Source of the DNA: Cytophagales bacterium
Lineage (GTDB): Bacteria > Bacteroidota > Bacteroidia > Cytophagales > Microscillaceae
Assembly (NCBI GenBank): GCA_004293905.1
Contig: RDZE01000016.1
Span: 124,001 to 188,000 of the forward strand
DNA length: 64,000 bases
Direction: 5' to 3'
Below, one piece after another: positions 53,155-63,924 of the stretch (position 1 is its first letter; each line of letters begins with the position of its first letter). Position numbers and translations under genes: made by a program. The notes under the pieces are model-generated. The model saw only the letters and a program-made list of their open reading frames with translations, was not told the DNA's origin and made no database searches.

Positions 53155-54588
53155 ATGCTCAAAATAAACTATCTTAGTAAAGTATTGACAGGTGCATTTT
53201 TCATCATCATTATAGTTGCATTTTCTTCTTGTTTTCGCTACGAAAGCATTCCTTTTGTAAGTCTGAAAGCACGCGTAGGAGTGCAAAGTACTACAGTAAG
53301 AGCAGGAGATACAGTACGTTTTTCTCAACTTTCATCAGAAGTGGCGCGCAATTTTATTTGGGAGTTTGGCGATAGCACTCTAAGCAATGAGCCTAACCCT
53401 ACACATATTTATCGTAATATTGGGATTTACCAAGTAAAGATGAAAGCACTGAAAGCTGATAACAGCACAGCAGATAGCGTGCTGGTTGCTATGCAGGTAC
53501 TCCCTAAATCGCAGAAGCCTACTACGCTCCAAACTGTAGGAGCAGGGAATACTGATGAAACCGCAACTGCGCTTACCTCCACAGCCAATGGCTATTTGAT
53601 GGTGGGGCGCAAAGATGTTAATACCATACTATTAATATCACTTACTACTAATTTTACAGTGTCATGGGCACGCGAAGTACGCAATATTACCAACAGTGCA
53701 GGGCTTGTGCAGGTAAGAGATGCCATAGAAGCTATAGATGGCAGTTTGGTAATTGTAGGTTATGTAAGTTATAATAACAACCAAGATAATGATGCTTTTA
53801 TTGTTAAGTTTGATGCTACAGGCACAGAATCGTGGCGTAAAATAATTGCCACTACCAGAGATGAAAAATACAATAGTTTGGCTGAAGTGAATGGGAACTA
53901 TGTCGCATTTGGCGCTTTGGAGAATGACAACGGCAAACAAATATTGCTCGATAATTATAGCGATGATGGTACTTTACTCTTTTCGAGTACCTTCTTATCG
54001 GGTGGTTCAGCCGAAAATATAGCAACTACTATTGATGGAGGGTTTGTGGTGGCTATTAATTACAACCAAGCCCCCGGATTATTAAAAATCAACCCAGTGG
54101 GCACAATAGAGTGGGTTAGCATTGCCGATTTTGAAGGGGAAGCCTTAGGGGTTGCAGCCCTTTCTGATAGAAATTATGTATTGGTAGGGCGTAAAAAGCT
54201 AACAACCAATGAGTCTGCGAATAGTGATAGTACTGCTGCTTTTATCAATAAATTGAATGATGTAGGTTCAGTCATCTGGCAAAAAGAATTTCAATTGTAT
54301 AGCGATAGTTTTGTAGATGTAATAGAGAATCAATCTAAAGAAATTGTAGTATTGGGTATCAATACGAACCCTACATCGAGGCAAGATGCCGTACTTTGTC
54401 GCTATGATTCTAAAGCAGGTAACCTATTGCGTGTACGTTTCTATGGAGGATTGGGGCAAGATTTTGCCAGCAAAATCATACTCAATACCGATGGGACTTA
54501 TACCATTGCAGGCGAAAGTGAAAGTTTTGCGACTAATAACTTTCGAAAAGATGCGTTCATTGCTAAAATTGTGGCTTTATTAGAGTAA
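53155..54588 (+). CDS. PKD-domain lipoprotein with beta-propeller-like repeats
   Basis: 477 aa from the ATG at 53155, which gives the lipoprotein signal IIVAFSSC (Cys about 25). A GTG at 53089 overlaps the birA stop (GTGA) but precedes a less good signal. Residues about 38-110 form a PKD domain (FIWEFGDSTLSNEPNPTHIYRNIGIYQVKMKA). The rest has about six repeats with GYLMVGRKD, GSLVIVGYV, GNYVAFGAL, GGFVVAIN and TYTIAGESE, which suggest a beta-propeller. Surface or outer-membrane exposure likely. No T9SS C-terminal domain seen. Confidence 0.82.
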   Translation: MLKINYLSKVLTGAFFIIIIVAFSSCFRYESIPFVSLKARVGVQSTTVRAGDTVRFSQLSSEVARNFIWEFGDSTLSNEPNPTHIYRNIGIYQVKMKALKADNSTADSVLVAMQVLPKSQKPTTLQTVGAGNTDETATALTSTANGYLMVGRKDVNTILLISLTTNFTVSWAREVRNITNSAGLVQVRDAIEAIDGSLVIVGYVSYNNNQDNDAFIVKFDATGTESWRKIIATTRDEKYNSLAEVNGNYVAFGALENDNGKQILLDNYSDDGTLLFSSTFLSGGSAENIATTIDGGFVVAINYNQAPGLLKINPVGTIEWVSIADFEGEALGVAALSDRNYVLVGRKKLTTNESANSDSTAAFINKLNDVGSVIWQKEFQLYSDSFVDVIENQSKEIVVLGINTNPTSRQDAVLCRYDSKAGNLLRVRFYGGLGQDFASKIILNTDGTYTIAGESESFATNNFRKDAFIAKIVALLE

Positions 54589-55593
54589 AGATGCCTTCTT
54601 TTTGCCTCTTACAAAGTAAAGCCAAACGATGCTTTTTGGGAAAATTTTTGCTAAACTATTTTTACTTTTTAAGGTATTACGCCTTTTTTCTCTCCAAAAA
54701 CCAAATTTTTTATAGAAATGCCAATAGGCTTTAAAAATTGCAGTAGCTTGTTTTGTATCTTTTTTTGATAGAAAACGAATCAAGGCTACGAAGTCTAATA
54801 AAAATCGTATCAATAAAAGTCTGATAAGCCCTATAGTAGTGGGGTAATTTTTAACAATCATAGCCAAATTATTTCGGTAATTCAAAAAAGTTTTGCGTGG
54901 GCTACCTTGCGCCAAAGTACCTCCACCCACATGAAAGATAGTACTATTGGCAACATAATAAATTTCATAGCCGATACTATGCAACCTCCAACAAAGGTCT
55001 ATTTCTTCCATGTGCGCAAAAAAATCGTCATCAAATCCGCCTACTTTCCAAAATGCCTCCGTTCTGACCATCATACAAGCACCCGTAGCCCAAAAAACAG
55101 GTGTATTGGTTTCGTACTGTTGTGTGTCGGTTTCGGTAGAGTCAAAAATACGTCCCCTACAGAAAGCAAAGCCATATTTATCGAGCATACCTCCTGCTGC
55201 ACCTGCGTATTCAAATTTTTGGGGTTCGTGGTAGGCTTTTATTTTAGGCTGACAAGCGGCTACTTGTGGGTTTTGTTGCATAAAATTTTCTAATGGTTCA
55301 AGCCATTCTGCTGTTGGTTCTACATCAGAATTAAGCAACAATAAAAAAGTATATTGTTCGGGCGAAATAGTACGCAATGCTTCATTATAACCCTTACTGA
55401 AGCCATAGTTTTGTGGTAAAAGTATTAAGGGGAGTGTCGGGAATTTTTCTTGTAAAAAAGCAACTGAATCATCTGTTGAGGCATTATCCGCGACAATAAC
55501 ATCAGCATTAGGGGTAAACTGCAAAACTTTGGGTAAAAATTTCTCTAAAAAAAATTTACCATTATAGTTCAAAATCACTACGGCAGTTTGCAT
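54580..55593 (-). CDS. Family 2 glycosyltransferase (rhamnosyltransferase-like)
   Basis: 337 aa. TAVVILNYNGKFFLEKFLP, VIVADNASTDDS, LLLLNSDVEP (DxD-type), FWATGACMMVRTEAFWKVGGFDDDFFAHMEEIDLCWRL. The pattern fits the WbbL-like rhamnosyl/galactofuranosyl group. A hydrophobic helix near 260-285 may anchor it to the membrane. The acceptor is unknown. It overlaps the PKD lipoprotein tail to tail by 9 bases and follows accA by 9 bases. Confidence 0.88.
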   Translation of the reverse strand: MQTAVVILNYNGKFFLEKFLPKVLQFTPNADVIVADNASTDDSVAFLQEKFPTLPLILLPQNYGFSKGYNEALRTISPEQYTFLLLLNSDVEPTAEWLEPLENFMQQNPQVAACQPKIKAYHEPQKFEYAGAAGGMLDKYGFAFCRGRIFDSTETDTQQYETNTPVFWATGACMMVRTEAFWKVGGFDDDFFAHMEEIDLCWRLHSIGYEIYYVANSTIFHVGGGTLAQGSPRKTFLNYRNNLAMIVKNYPTTIGLIRLLLIRFLLDFVALIRFLSKKDTKQATAIFKAYWHFYKKFGFWREKRRNTLKSKNSLAKIFPKSIVWLYFVRGKKKASLL

Positions 55594-55602
55594 TGTATTT
55601 TG

Positions 55603-56550
55603 TTAGCCTTGATATACGCCCATATTTCCAAATTTTTCTATTCTTTGGGCTATTCGCTCATCAATAGATAGTTGGTTGAGAGCTTTTACATTTTCTAAAA
55701 TAGCTTCTTTCACCGTTTGGTAGACAGAGGAGGGGTCATTGTGTGCGCCGCCTAAGGGTTCAGGCAAAATACCATCAATGAGCTTGAATTCTAACATATC
55801 TTTAGCTGTTAGTTTAAGGGCTTCAGCCGCTTGTTCTTTATAATCCCAGCTACGCCACAAGATAGACGAACACGATTCGGGTGAAATAACAGAATACCAA
55901 GTATTTTCGAGCATTAGTACTTTATCACCAATAGCAATACCCAATGCACCACCAGAGGCACCTTCGCCAATGATAATACAAATGACAGGTACTTTGAGCA
56001 TAAACATATCTCTGATATTTCTTGCAATGGCTTCGGCTTGCCCTCTTTCTTCGGCTTCTATGCCCGGAAAAGCACCCGGAGTATCAATAAATGTAACTAC
56101 TGGAATATTAAATTTTTCAGCCAACTGCATCAAGCGAAGTGCTTTTCTGTAACCTTCGGGTTGTGCCATACCAAAGTTTCGGAGTTGTCTTTCTTTAGTG
56201 TTTCTTCCTTTTTGCTGCCCGATGAACATAATGCTCTGCCCATCTACCGTACCCAATCCGCCTACCATAGCACGGTCATCGGCTATATTTCTATCGCCAT
56301 GCAATTCTATAAACTGTTCGCATATAGCTTGTAAATAGTCTAAAGTATAGGGACGGTCAGCATGCCTCGACAATTGTACTTTTTGCCATCTTGTTAGATT
56401 TTGGTAGGTTTCTTTTTTCAGTTTTAGGATACTTTCCTCGAGCGATTTAATGGCAGGCTCTACATCTACTTTTTTTTCATCAGCCAGTTTTTTCAACTCT
56501 GTGAGTCTATTTTCTAACTCTGCAATGGGTTTTTCAAAATCTAACAACAT
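55603..56550 (-). CDS. accA: Acetyl-CoA carboxylase carboxyltransferase alpha subunit
   Basis: 315 aa, typical length. N-terminal coiled coil, then [74 protein letters not shown]. The alpha subunit moves the carboxyl group from biotin to acetyl-CoA with AccD. accD is not in the window. Confidence 0.96.
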   Translation of the reverse strand: MLLDFEKPIAELENRLTELKKLADEKKVDVEPAIKSLEESILKLKKETYQNLTRWQKVQLSRHADRPYTLDYLQAICEQFIELHGDRNIADDRAMVGGLGTVDGQSIMFIGQQKGRNTKERQLRNFGMAQPEGYRKALRLMQLAEKFNIPVVTFIDTPGAFPGIEAEERGQAEAIARNIRDMFMLKVPVICIIIGEGASGGALGIAIGDKVLMLENTWYSVISPESCSSILWRSWDYKEQAAEALKLTAKDMLEFKLIDGILPEPLGGAHNDPSSVYQTVKEAILENVKALNQLSIDERIAQRIEKFGNMGVYQG

Positions 56551-56590
56551 ATAAATAAATGGTATCGGTGTGTATCTTTTTTTGAGGCAT

Positions 56591-56598
56591 CAAAGATA
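56591..56598 (-). promoter_or_regulatory. -7 box of accA
   Basis: TATCTTTG on the minus strand matches TAnnTTTG, 41 bases before the accA start. It lies in one arm of a 9-bp inverted repeat (56571-56579 with 56592-56600). No -33 TTG at the expected distance. Confidence 0.45.
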
Positions 56599-56627
56599 CA
56601 TTAGTTCATAGAAATAACCATAATTTT

Positions 56628-56813
56628 TTATGATTTTTCTCTTTCTTGTTGTTGTAGGGCTTCTATCTGTTGCATAATTTGAGCAGCTTGTGCAGTTTTT
56701 TCATCAGCCATGCGTCTGTTGCTGTGCGAAAGTTGATAGGCTTCTTGTAGTAGCTTTTCATATTGCTTTTGTAATTTTTCTACTTCGCTCTTTTTCTTAA
56801 AAAAACTAAACAT
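56628..56813 (-). CDS. Small coiled-coil protein (Lacal_2735-like)
   Basis: 61 aa. MFSFFKKKSEVEKLQKQYEK followed by a helix with LLQEAYQLSHSNRRMADEKTAQAAQIMQQIEALQQQE. Small charged helical proteins of this pattern (Lacal_2735 family) are common in Bacteroidota and of unknown function. It has a hydrophobic patch at the N-terminus. Separated from accA by the accA promoter. Confidence 0.7.
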   Translation of the reverse strand: MFSFFKKKSEVEKLQKQYEKLLQEAYQLSHSNRRMADEKTAQAAQIMQQIEALQQQEREKS

Positions 56814-56985
56814 AAAATTATAGTATGATTATTGTGAAAAAACATTTTACTTTGCAACATAAACTAAATACTTTTAAAGATTGTTCAAAGTGGGCTTATG
56901 CCACAAAAAAGCAATATTTTTAAAACAATTTGGTTGTACAGATACTTATAAATTTTTTATTCATCATTTTTTTTTAGCAAAACTT

Positions 56986-58470
56986 ATGTCAACGACCACA
57001 ATAACAAGCGAAAAAACTACTGCTAACACCCAATCCACTCCTGTTCCCATTACAGTAGCCTACGGAGATGGTATCGGACCCGAAATTATGCAAGCTACTC
57101 TTGATATCATCAAGGCAGCAGGTGCGAATGTAGCCATAGAAATAATAGAAATAGGCGAAAAAGTATATTTAAGTGGTAATAGTGCTGGAATAGCCCCCGA
57201 AGCATGGGAATCATTGCGTCGTACCAAAGTATTTTTGAAAGCCCCTATCACTACTCCACAAGGCGGCGGCTTTAAGAGTTTGAATGTAACTACACGTAAA
57301 ATGTTAGGGTTATATGCCAATGTACGCCCTTGTGTATCTTACCATCCTTTTGTAGCGACCAAACACCCTGTGATGGATGTAATAATCGTTCGTGAAAACG
57401 AGGAAGATTTATATGCAGGTATAGAACACCAACAAACCCCAGAGGTAGTACAATGTTTGAAACTCATTACACGCCCCGGTACAGAAAAAATCGTTCGTTA
57501 TGCTTTTGAGTATGCACGACAATATGGGCGTAAAAAAGTAACTTGTTTCAGCAAAGATAATATTATGAAACAAACTGACGGTTTATTCCATAAAGTATTT
57601 GATGAAATAGGAGAAGAGTACCCCGATTTAGAAAAAGAACATTGGATTGTAGATATAGGCGCGGCAAAATTAGCCGATACCCCCGAAAATTTTGATGTAA
57701 TTGTAATGCCTAATTTGTACGGAGATATTCTTTCAGATGTAGCCGCACAAATAACAGGTTCGGTAGGCTTAGCAGGCTCTGCCAACATAGGTGAAGAAGT
57801 AGCCATGTTTGAAGCTATTCACGGTTCTGCACCTCGTAGAGCAGGGCAAAATTTGGCGAACCCATCAGGCTTACTTTTAGGAGCAGTACAAATGCTTGTG
57901 CATATTGGACAAGGCGACATAGCCGAAAGAGTACACAATGCATGGTTGAAAACCTTAGAAGATGGTATTCATACTTATGATATTTTCCAAGAAGGAGTAA
58001 GTAAAGAAAAAGTAGGTACTAAAGAATTTGCACAAGCTGTGATTGCACGTGTAGGACAAAAACCTTCACAACTGAAAGCAGTGAGCTATGCTAATGCACA
58101 AAAAACAATACAAGTGAAATTGAAACCCGCTGTTCCCGTAAAAATGGAAACCGTTGGGGTAGATGTATTCTTATATTGTGAAGACCGTGATGCGCAAAAG
58201 TTAGGTGAAAAATTAGAAACAATTAAGAGTGAAGACTTCAAATTGTATATGGTCACCAATAGAGGTGTAAAAGTATATCCTAATGGTCTTCCTGAAACTT
58301 TCTGCACCGACCATTGGCGTGTACGCTTCAAAGCCGAAAAACACGTGAATTATACTCAAATTATCAAACTTTTACAACAAGTAACTGAAGGCGGATTTGA
58401 AATTATCAAAACTGAAAATCTTTGCCGTTTTGATGGTGTTGATGTATTTTCAGCAGGACAAGGTGCCTAA
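56986..58470 (+). CDS. icd: NADP-dependent isocitrate dehydrogenase with C-terminal extension
   Basis: 494 aa from the ATG at 56986. An upstream open frame begins at 56881, but the segment to 56986 looks non-coding and hydrophobic. Seen: AYGDGIGPEIMQATLDII, VRENEEDLYAGIEHQ, IVDIGAAKLADTPENFDVIVMPNLYGDILSDVAAQITGSVGLAGSANIG, FEAIHGSAPRRAGQNLANPSG. The C-terminal 150 residues (VGVDVFLYCEDRDAQKLGEKL onward) are an extra domain found in the Thermus/Bacteroidota-type enzymes. TCA cycle. Confidence 0.93.
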   Translation: MSTTTITSEKTTANTQSTPVPITVAYGDGIGPEIMQATLDIIKAAGANVAIEIIEIGEKVYLSGNSAGIAPEAWESLRRTKVFLKAPITTPQGGGFKSLNVTTRKMLGLYANVRPCVSYHPFVATKHPVMDVIIVRENEEDLYAGIEHQQTPEVVQCLKLITRPGTEKIVRYAFEYARQYGRKKVTCFSKDNIMKQTDGLFHKVFDEIGEEYPDLEKEHWIVDIGAAKLADTPENFDVIVMPNLYGDILSDVAAQITGSVGLAGSANIGEEVAMFEAIHGSAPRRAGQNLANPSGLLLGAVQMLVHIGQGDIAERVHNAWLKTLEDGIHTYDIFQEGVSKEKVGTKEFAQAVIARVGQKPSQLKAVSYANAQKTIQVKLKPAVPVKMETVGVDVFLYCEDRDAQKLGEKLETIKSEDFKLYMVTNRGVKVYPNGLPETFCTDHWRVRFKAEKHVNYTQIIKLLQQVTEGGFEIIKTENLCRFDGVDVFSAGQGA

Positions 58471-58479
58471 TTTAGTACC

Positions 58480-58917
58480 ATGATTACACACGAAGATTAT
58501 ATGCAACAAGCCTACAAACAAGCTTTGATGGCTTATGAAATCAATGAAATTCCTGTAGGGGCGGTAGTCGTTGCCCCTACAGGAATCATTGCACAAGCAC
58601 ATAATCAGACGGAGTTATTACAAGATGTAACTGCACATGCAGAAATGTTAGCACTTACCGCCGCCGCCAATCATTTGGGCGCAAAATTCTTAGAGCAATG
58701 TACGCTTTATGTTACCTTAGAACCTTGCCTAATGTGTGCCGGAGCATTGTATTGGGCAAGGCTCAAAAGAGTAGTTTTTGCGGCTTCCGATGCAAAACGC
58801 GGCTTTGAAAGACTCTCTACCCAAGTCTTGCACCCTCATACAGAAATCATACGCGGTATTTTAGAAACACCATGCCAAGACTTATTACAACAGTTTTTCC
58901 GTAAAATCAGACAATAA
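58480..58917 (+). CDS. tadA: tRNA-specific adenosine deaminase TadA
   Basis: 145 aa. Zinc site H53 with catalytic E55 (TAHAEMLAL) and C83/C86 (PCLMCAGALYWARL). TadA makes inosine at the wobble position of tRNA-Arg(ACG). It starts 10 bases after icd in the same direction. Confidence 0.94.
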   Translation: MITHEDYMQQAYKQALMAYEINEIPVGAVVVAPTGIIAQAHNQTELLQDVTAHAEMLALTAAANHLGAKFLEQCTLYVTLEPCLMCAGALYWARLKRVVFAASDAKRGFERLSTQVLHPHTEIIRGILETPCQDLLQQFFRKIRQ

Positions 58918-58947
58918 TTTTCATTATTTAAAAACCATTTTATCATT

Positions 58948-59556
58948 ATGCCATTTGAATTAGCACCCTTACCTTACGCGGCAGATGCTTTAGAGCCCTA
59001 TTTTGACAAGGCTACCATGGAAATTCATCATGGAAAACATCATGCGGCTTATACTACTAACCTAAACAATGCCATCGCTGGAACAGAGTTAGAGGGCAAA
59101 ACCATAGAAGATATTCTTAAAGTAGTAGATAAATTTACTCCTGCTGTACGCAACAACGGAGGCGGATTTTATAATCACAATCTGTTTTGGAGTATCTTAC
59201 GACCTGCGAAGGAAAACAATGCTCCTTCTGGTGAGTTAGCAAATGACATCAACGCTACTTTTGGCTCTTTTGATGCCTTCAAAGAAGAATTTGGAAAAGC
59301 AGCTATGGGGCGTTTTGGCTCTGGCTGGGCTTGGCTATGTGTAAACAAAGGCAAGTTAGAGATATGCACTACTGCAAACCAAGATAACCCATTGATGCCC
59401 GGTGTTGGTTGTGAAGGGCAGCCTATTTTAGGTATTGATGTTTGGGAACATGCTTATTACCTAAAATATCAAAACAGACGTGTCGAATACATTGCAGCTT
59501 TTTGGAATATTTTAAATTGGGAGCAAATTGCTAAAAATTATAGCGTTGTTAAATAA
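58948..59556 (+). CDS. sodB: Fe/Mn superoxide dismutase
   Basis: 202 aa. Metal ligands H27 (EIHHGKHH), H77 (FYNHNLFWS), D164 and H168 ([13 protein letters not shown]). Metal choice cannot be set from sequence. Cytoplasmic. It lies 31 bases after tadA; a terminator follows. Confidence 0.96.
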   Translation: MPFELAPLPYAADALEPYFDKATMEIHHGKHHAAYTTNLNNAIAGTELEGKTIEDILKVVDKFTPAVRNNGGGFYNHNLFWSILRPAKENNAPSGELANDINATFGSFDAFKEEFGKAAMGRFGSGWAWLCVNKGKLEICTTANQDNPLMPGVGCEGQPILGIDVWEHAYYLKYQNRRVEYIAAFWNILNWEQIAKNYSVVK

Positions 59557-59612
59557 CCTCTCAATTTTTTTCAAAAAACTGTCTTTGAGTTAAAAATAAA
59601 TTAAAAATCTAC

Positions 59613-59642
59613 AAACATTCTGCTTTTTTGAGTAGAATGTTT
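59613..59642 (+). terminator. Terminator after sodB, with alternative hairpin
   Basis: 9-bp perfect stem AAACATTCT (59613-59621) with AGAATGTTT (59634-59642), then further T's to 59646. A second AAACATTCT copy at 59652-59660 can pair with the same right arm, giving a competing hairpin. Confidence 0.75.
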
Positions 59643-59662
59643 TTTTATTGAAAACATTCTGC

Positions 59663-60181
59663 TTATCTATTAGCACCTTCACACGAAGGACAAGTACGAG
59701 CAGGAATATTAGATAAATGTTTATTTGTCATTCCTTGTTTTTTAGCTATCGCAAAATCAGATTGTAATTGAGTATATTCCTCCTCACTTAGTTTTTGTCT
59801 ATATCTTTCTTCATCTACATACCTATGAACCAATGTTTGCAAATTATAACATTTTTCTGCGCCATTGCTATTTTTCCATGTTTGGGTTTTCTGCTTGTGT
59901 TGGTCAGTAATAATTGCTTTTTTTTGCTTCTGATGTGCTACGTATTTCTCCATACCTAACTGTACATTAGTACATATTCGACATTTAGGCACAAAAAAAC
60001 TATCGGGGTTTTGTAGCATTTTTTCTATGATAGCCACAGGAAAATCTTCTGTAACCAAACCATTAAAGATGGCTTGCTCTAAAAAAACGTTCATATCTAT
60101 TTTTTTTGTTTGTGCATGGCTATTTGAATACATACAAAAGAAAAGAAGAAAAAAAGAGAAAAAGTAATGAGTAAGACGCAT
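59663..60181 (-). CDS. Small exported protein with two CXXC pairs
   Basis: 172 aa from the ATG at 60181, which gives a signal peptide (YFFSFFLLFFCMYSNSHA-QT); an upstream ATG would add 21 hydrophobic residues. Mature part: helical start, then C-R-I-C (about residue 66) and C-P-S-C near the C-terminus (TCPSCEGANR). The two pairs could bind a metal or form disulfides. An extra Cys lies in the middle. I do not recognise the family. It lies between sodB and groEL, on the minus strand after groEL's terminator. Confidence 0.68.
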   Translation of the reverse strand: MRLTHYFFSFFLLFFCMYSNSHAQTKKIDMNVFLEQAIFNGLVTEDFPVAIIEKMLQNPDSFFVPKCRICTNVQLGMEKYVAHQKQKKAIITDQHKQKTQTWKNSNGAEKCYNLQTLVHRYVDEERYRQKLSEEEYTQLQSDFAIAKKQGMTNKHLSNIPARTCPSCEGANR

Positions 60182-60239
60182 AAAAGTGATGAGATATTGA
60201 GAAATTAAGAAAATAGGGTTGTATAAGAAACGAAAAAAA

Positions 60240-60268
60240 GCCAAATCTTATATAAAATAAGACTTGGC
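60240..60268 (-). terminator. Terminator of groESL
   Basis: 11-bp stem (60240-60250 with 60258-60268, one G-U pair) and 7-base loop; read on the minus strand it is followed by a T run (plus-strand A's at 60233-60239). It lies 29 bases after the groEL stop. Confidence 0.8.
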
Positions 60269-60297
60269 TTTTTATTTTGGTTGATTTGGGGTGATGA

Positions 60298-61944
<1,647 letters not shown>

Positions 61945-62015
61945 TTATTTGGTTTTTAATGGTTAATGTTTTTAGATAATGAAAAAAAATTGTAAATATC
62001 AATATAATGTAAAGA

Positions 62016-62306
62016 TTATAATACAGCGAAAATATCAGATTCGCGCATGATGAGGTAGTCTTTTCCCTCTATTTGGATTTCAGTGCCTGCGTATTTACCA
62101 TACAACACTGTATCTCCAACTTTTACTTGTGGTTTTACTAATGCGCCGTTGTCAGCGGTTTTGCCTTCGCCTACAGCTACAATTTGCCCACGTTGCGGTT
62201 TTTCTTTAGCTGTATCAGGGATAATGATGCCGGAAGCTGTTTTTTCTTCTGCGGCAGCAGGTTCAATCACTACTCTGTCTGCCAATGGTTTGATATTCAA
62301 TGCCAT
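62016..62306 (-). CDS. groES: Co-chaperonin GroES (Cpn10)
   Basis: 96 aa. [36 protein letters not shown], mobile loop included, and the C-terminal [12 protein letters not shown]. First gene of groESL. No CIRCE (HrcA) site is visible in the 220-bp upstream region; a half-site array is (next entry). Confidence 0.97.
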   Translation of the reverse strand: MALNIKPLADRVVIEPAAAEEKTASGIIIPDTAKEKPQRGQIVAVGEGKTADNGALVKPQVKVGDTVLYGKYAGTEIQIEGKDYLIMRESDIFAVL

Positions 62307-62384
62307 ATTCTTACTTATTGATTTTTGTTTGAGTGTTACTTAATTTAAAATAATTTACTTGTTTATATTTAATTACATTTCTTA

Positions 62385-62466
62385 TGCCAAGCCTATTTTG
62401 GCAGTTTTTATCTGCCATTTTTTCCGATTTGGTTTATTTTTTTGTCATATCTACTGCCATTTTTTC
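62385..62466. promoter_or_regulatory. TGCCA half-site array upstream of groES
   Basis: Half-sites TGCCAA (62385-62390), TTGGCAG (62398-62404), CTGCCA (62412-62417), TGTCA (62443-62447) and CTGCCA (62454-62459). The first three alternate in orientation with 7-base spacers, so they make two overlapping palindromes. CTGCCATTTTTTC occurs twice, at 62412 and 62454, 42 bp apart. A candidate operator for groES, located 80-160 bp before its start. Regulator unknown. Confidence 0.5.
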
Positions 62467-62477
62467 TTTTTCAAATG

Positions 62478-62505
62478 AAAAAGGGGAATTAGCGTTCCCC
62501 TTTTT
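62478..62505. terminator. Terminator after gdhA
   Basis: 11-bp perfect stem AAAAAGGGGAA (62478-62488) with TTCCCCTTTTT (62495-62505), 6-base loop. It lies 25 bases after the gdhA stop on the minus strand and separates gdhA from the groES regulatory region. Confidence 0.85.
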
Positions 62506-62529
62506 ATGAGTAGATGTGTTGTTTTGGTT

Positions 62530-63804
62530 TTAGTATCCGCCTCTGTATTGGTAGGTTTTGGCTACTTTGTCTATGGCTACTATGTAGGCAGCAATGCGCA
62601 TAGATACGTTGTATTGTTTCATGGTTTCGTATACCTTATCGAAGGCTTCTTTCATGATACGGTCGCTGCGGCGGTTTACGCGTTCTTGTGTCCATTTGTA
62701 TCCTAAGCGGTTTTGTACCCATTCGAAATAAGAAACAGTTACGCCCCCCGCATTGGCTAAAATATCGGGTACGGCTAAGATACCTTTTTCATTGATGATG
62801 GGGTCTGCTTTGGCAGAGGTAGGTCCGTTAGCACCTTCTACGATGAGTTTACATTGCATTTTGTGTGCTATTTCTTCGTCTATCACATCTTCTTTGGCAG
62901 CAGGGACTAATACATCTGCTTTGAGGGTGAGGAGTTCTTCATTAGAGATTTTTTCCGCGCCTTTGTAACCTTCAAGCGTACCGCTATTTTTGGCTATGTA
63001 TTGCATGGCTTCGTCTATATCAATGCCTTTATCGTTGTGATAACCGCCTGAAATATCGCTGATAGCTATGATTTTTACACCTCTTTCGTGGAGTAGTTTG
63101 GCAGCAAAGGAGCCTACATTTCCGAAGCCTTGCACTGCACAAGTTGATTTATAGGGGTTTATTTTTAGCCTTTCCATGCCTGCCAATGCACAAACCATTA
63201 CACCACGTCCTGTGGCTTCGAGGCGTCCGAGCGAGCCACCTAACACTACGGGTTTGCCCGTAACTACGGCGTGTATCGTCATACCGTGTGCTTTGGAGTA
63301 TTCGTCCATAAGCCAAGCCATTTCGCGTTGTCCTGTTCCCATATCGGGGGCGGGTATATCTCTATCAGGTCCGAATACACTGAGCATGGCATTAGTATAG
63401 GCGCGCATCAATCGTTCTAATTCTCCTTCTGACATTTCTCTGGGGTTACAAGCAACGCCGCCTTTAGCACCTCCATAGGGAATGTCTACTACGGCGCATT
63501 TCCAAGTCATCCAAGCGGCAAGGGCTTTTACTTCGTCTATGTTTACATCTGGTGCAAAGCGAATACCTCCTTTGGCGGGTCCTAATATATTGGAGTGAAT
63601 GACTCTATAACCTTCAAATACTTTTATTTTGCCATTGTCAAGGGTAACGGGCAATCCAACTACTACTTGTTTGGCGGGTATTTTCAAAATGTTGTACATT
63701 TCTTCGGTAATCCCTAATAGTCTTGTTGCTTCATCGAACCTCGACATCATGGAGTCGAGAGGATTCTCTTTGTCTTTGATTGGTGCAGGCTCTATATATC
63801 CCAT
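62530..63804 (-). CDS. gdhA: Glu/Leu/Phe/Val-family dehydrogenase (glutamate dehydrogenase)
   Basis: 424 aa. Substrate site GPAKGGIRFAPDVN, KCAVVDIPYGGAKGGVACNP, NAD(P)-binding GFGNVGSFAAKLLHERGVKIIAISD and VEGANGPT. The length and IDNGKIKVFEGYRVIHSN start fit hexameric glutamate dehydrogenase of the NAD-linked or dual type. Cofactor not fixed. Monocistronic. Confidence 0.93.
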   Translation of the reverse strand: MGYIEPAPIKDKENPLDSMMSRFDEATRLLGITEEMYNILKIPAKQVVVGLPVTLDNGKIKVFEGYRVIHSNILGPAKGGIRFAPDVNIDEVKALAAWMTWKCAVVDIPYGGAKGGVACNPREMSEGELERLMRAYTNAMLSVFGPDRDIPAPDMGTGQREMAWLMDEYSKAHGMTIHAVVTGKPVVLGGSLGRLEATGRGVMVCALAGMERLKINPYKSTCAVQGFGNVGSFAAKLLHERGVKIIAISDISGGYHNDKGIDIDEAMQYIAKNSGTLEGYKGAEKISNEELLTLKADVLVPAAKEDVIDEEIAHKMQCKLIVEGANGPTSAKADPIINEKGILAVPDILANAGGVTVSYFEWVQNRLGYKWTQERVNRRSDRIMKEAFDKVYETMKQYNVSMRIAAYIVAIDKVAKTYQYRGGY

Positions 63805-63854
63805 ATCTATCGATTATTTATAATTTGTTGTTTTTACTTTTGTATATAAAAGTG

Positions 63855-63862
63855 CAAAATTA
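63855..63862 (-). promoter_or_regulatory. -7 box of gdhA
   Basis: TAATTTTG on the minus strand (63862-63855) matches TAnnTTTG, 51 bases before the gdhA start. No clear -33 element at the expected distance. Confidence 0.4.
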
Positions 63863-63924
63863 CGAAAAACAATGGGTAAATCTTCATAAAAGATAAGAAA
63901 TTATAAAAAAATTTCAAGTATGTA

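Noticed and set aside
56881-56985. 35-residue N-terminal extension of isocitrate dehydrogenase
   Set aside because: Hydrophobic, unlike the family, and followed by an ATG at the expected start; taken as 5' non-coding.
62307-62529. CIRCE element upstream of groES
   Set aside because: TTAGCACTC-N9-GAGTGCTAA was looked for and not found; the visible inverted repeats have a different core.
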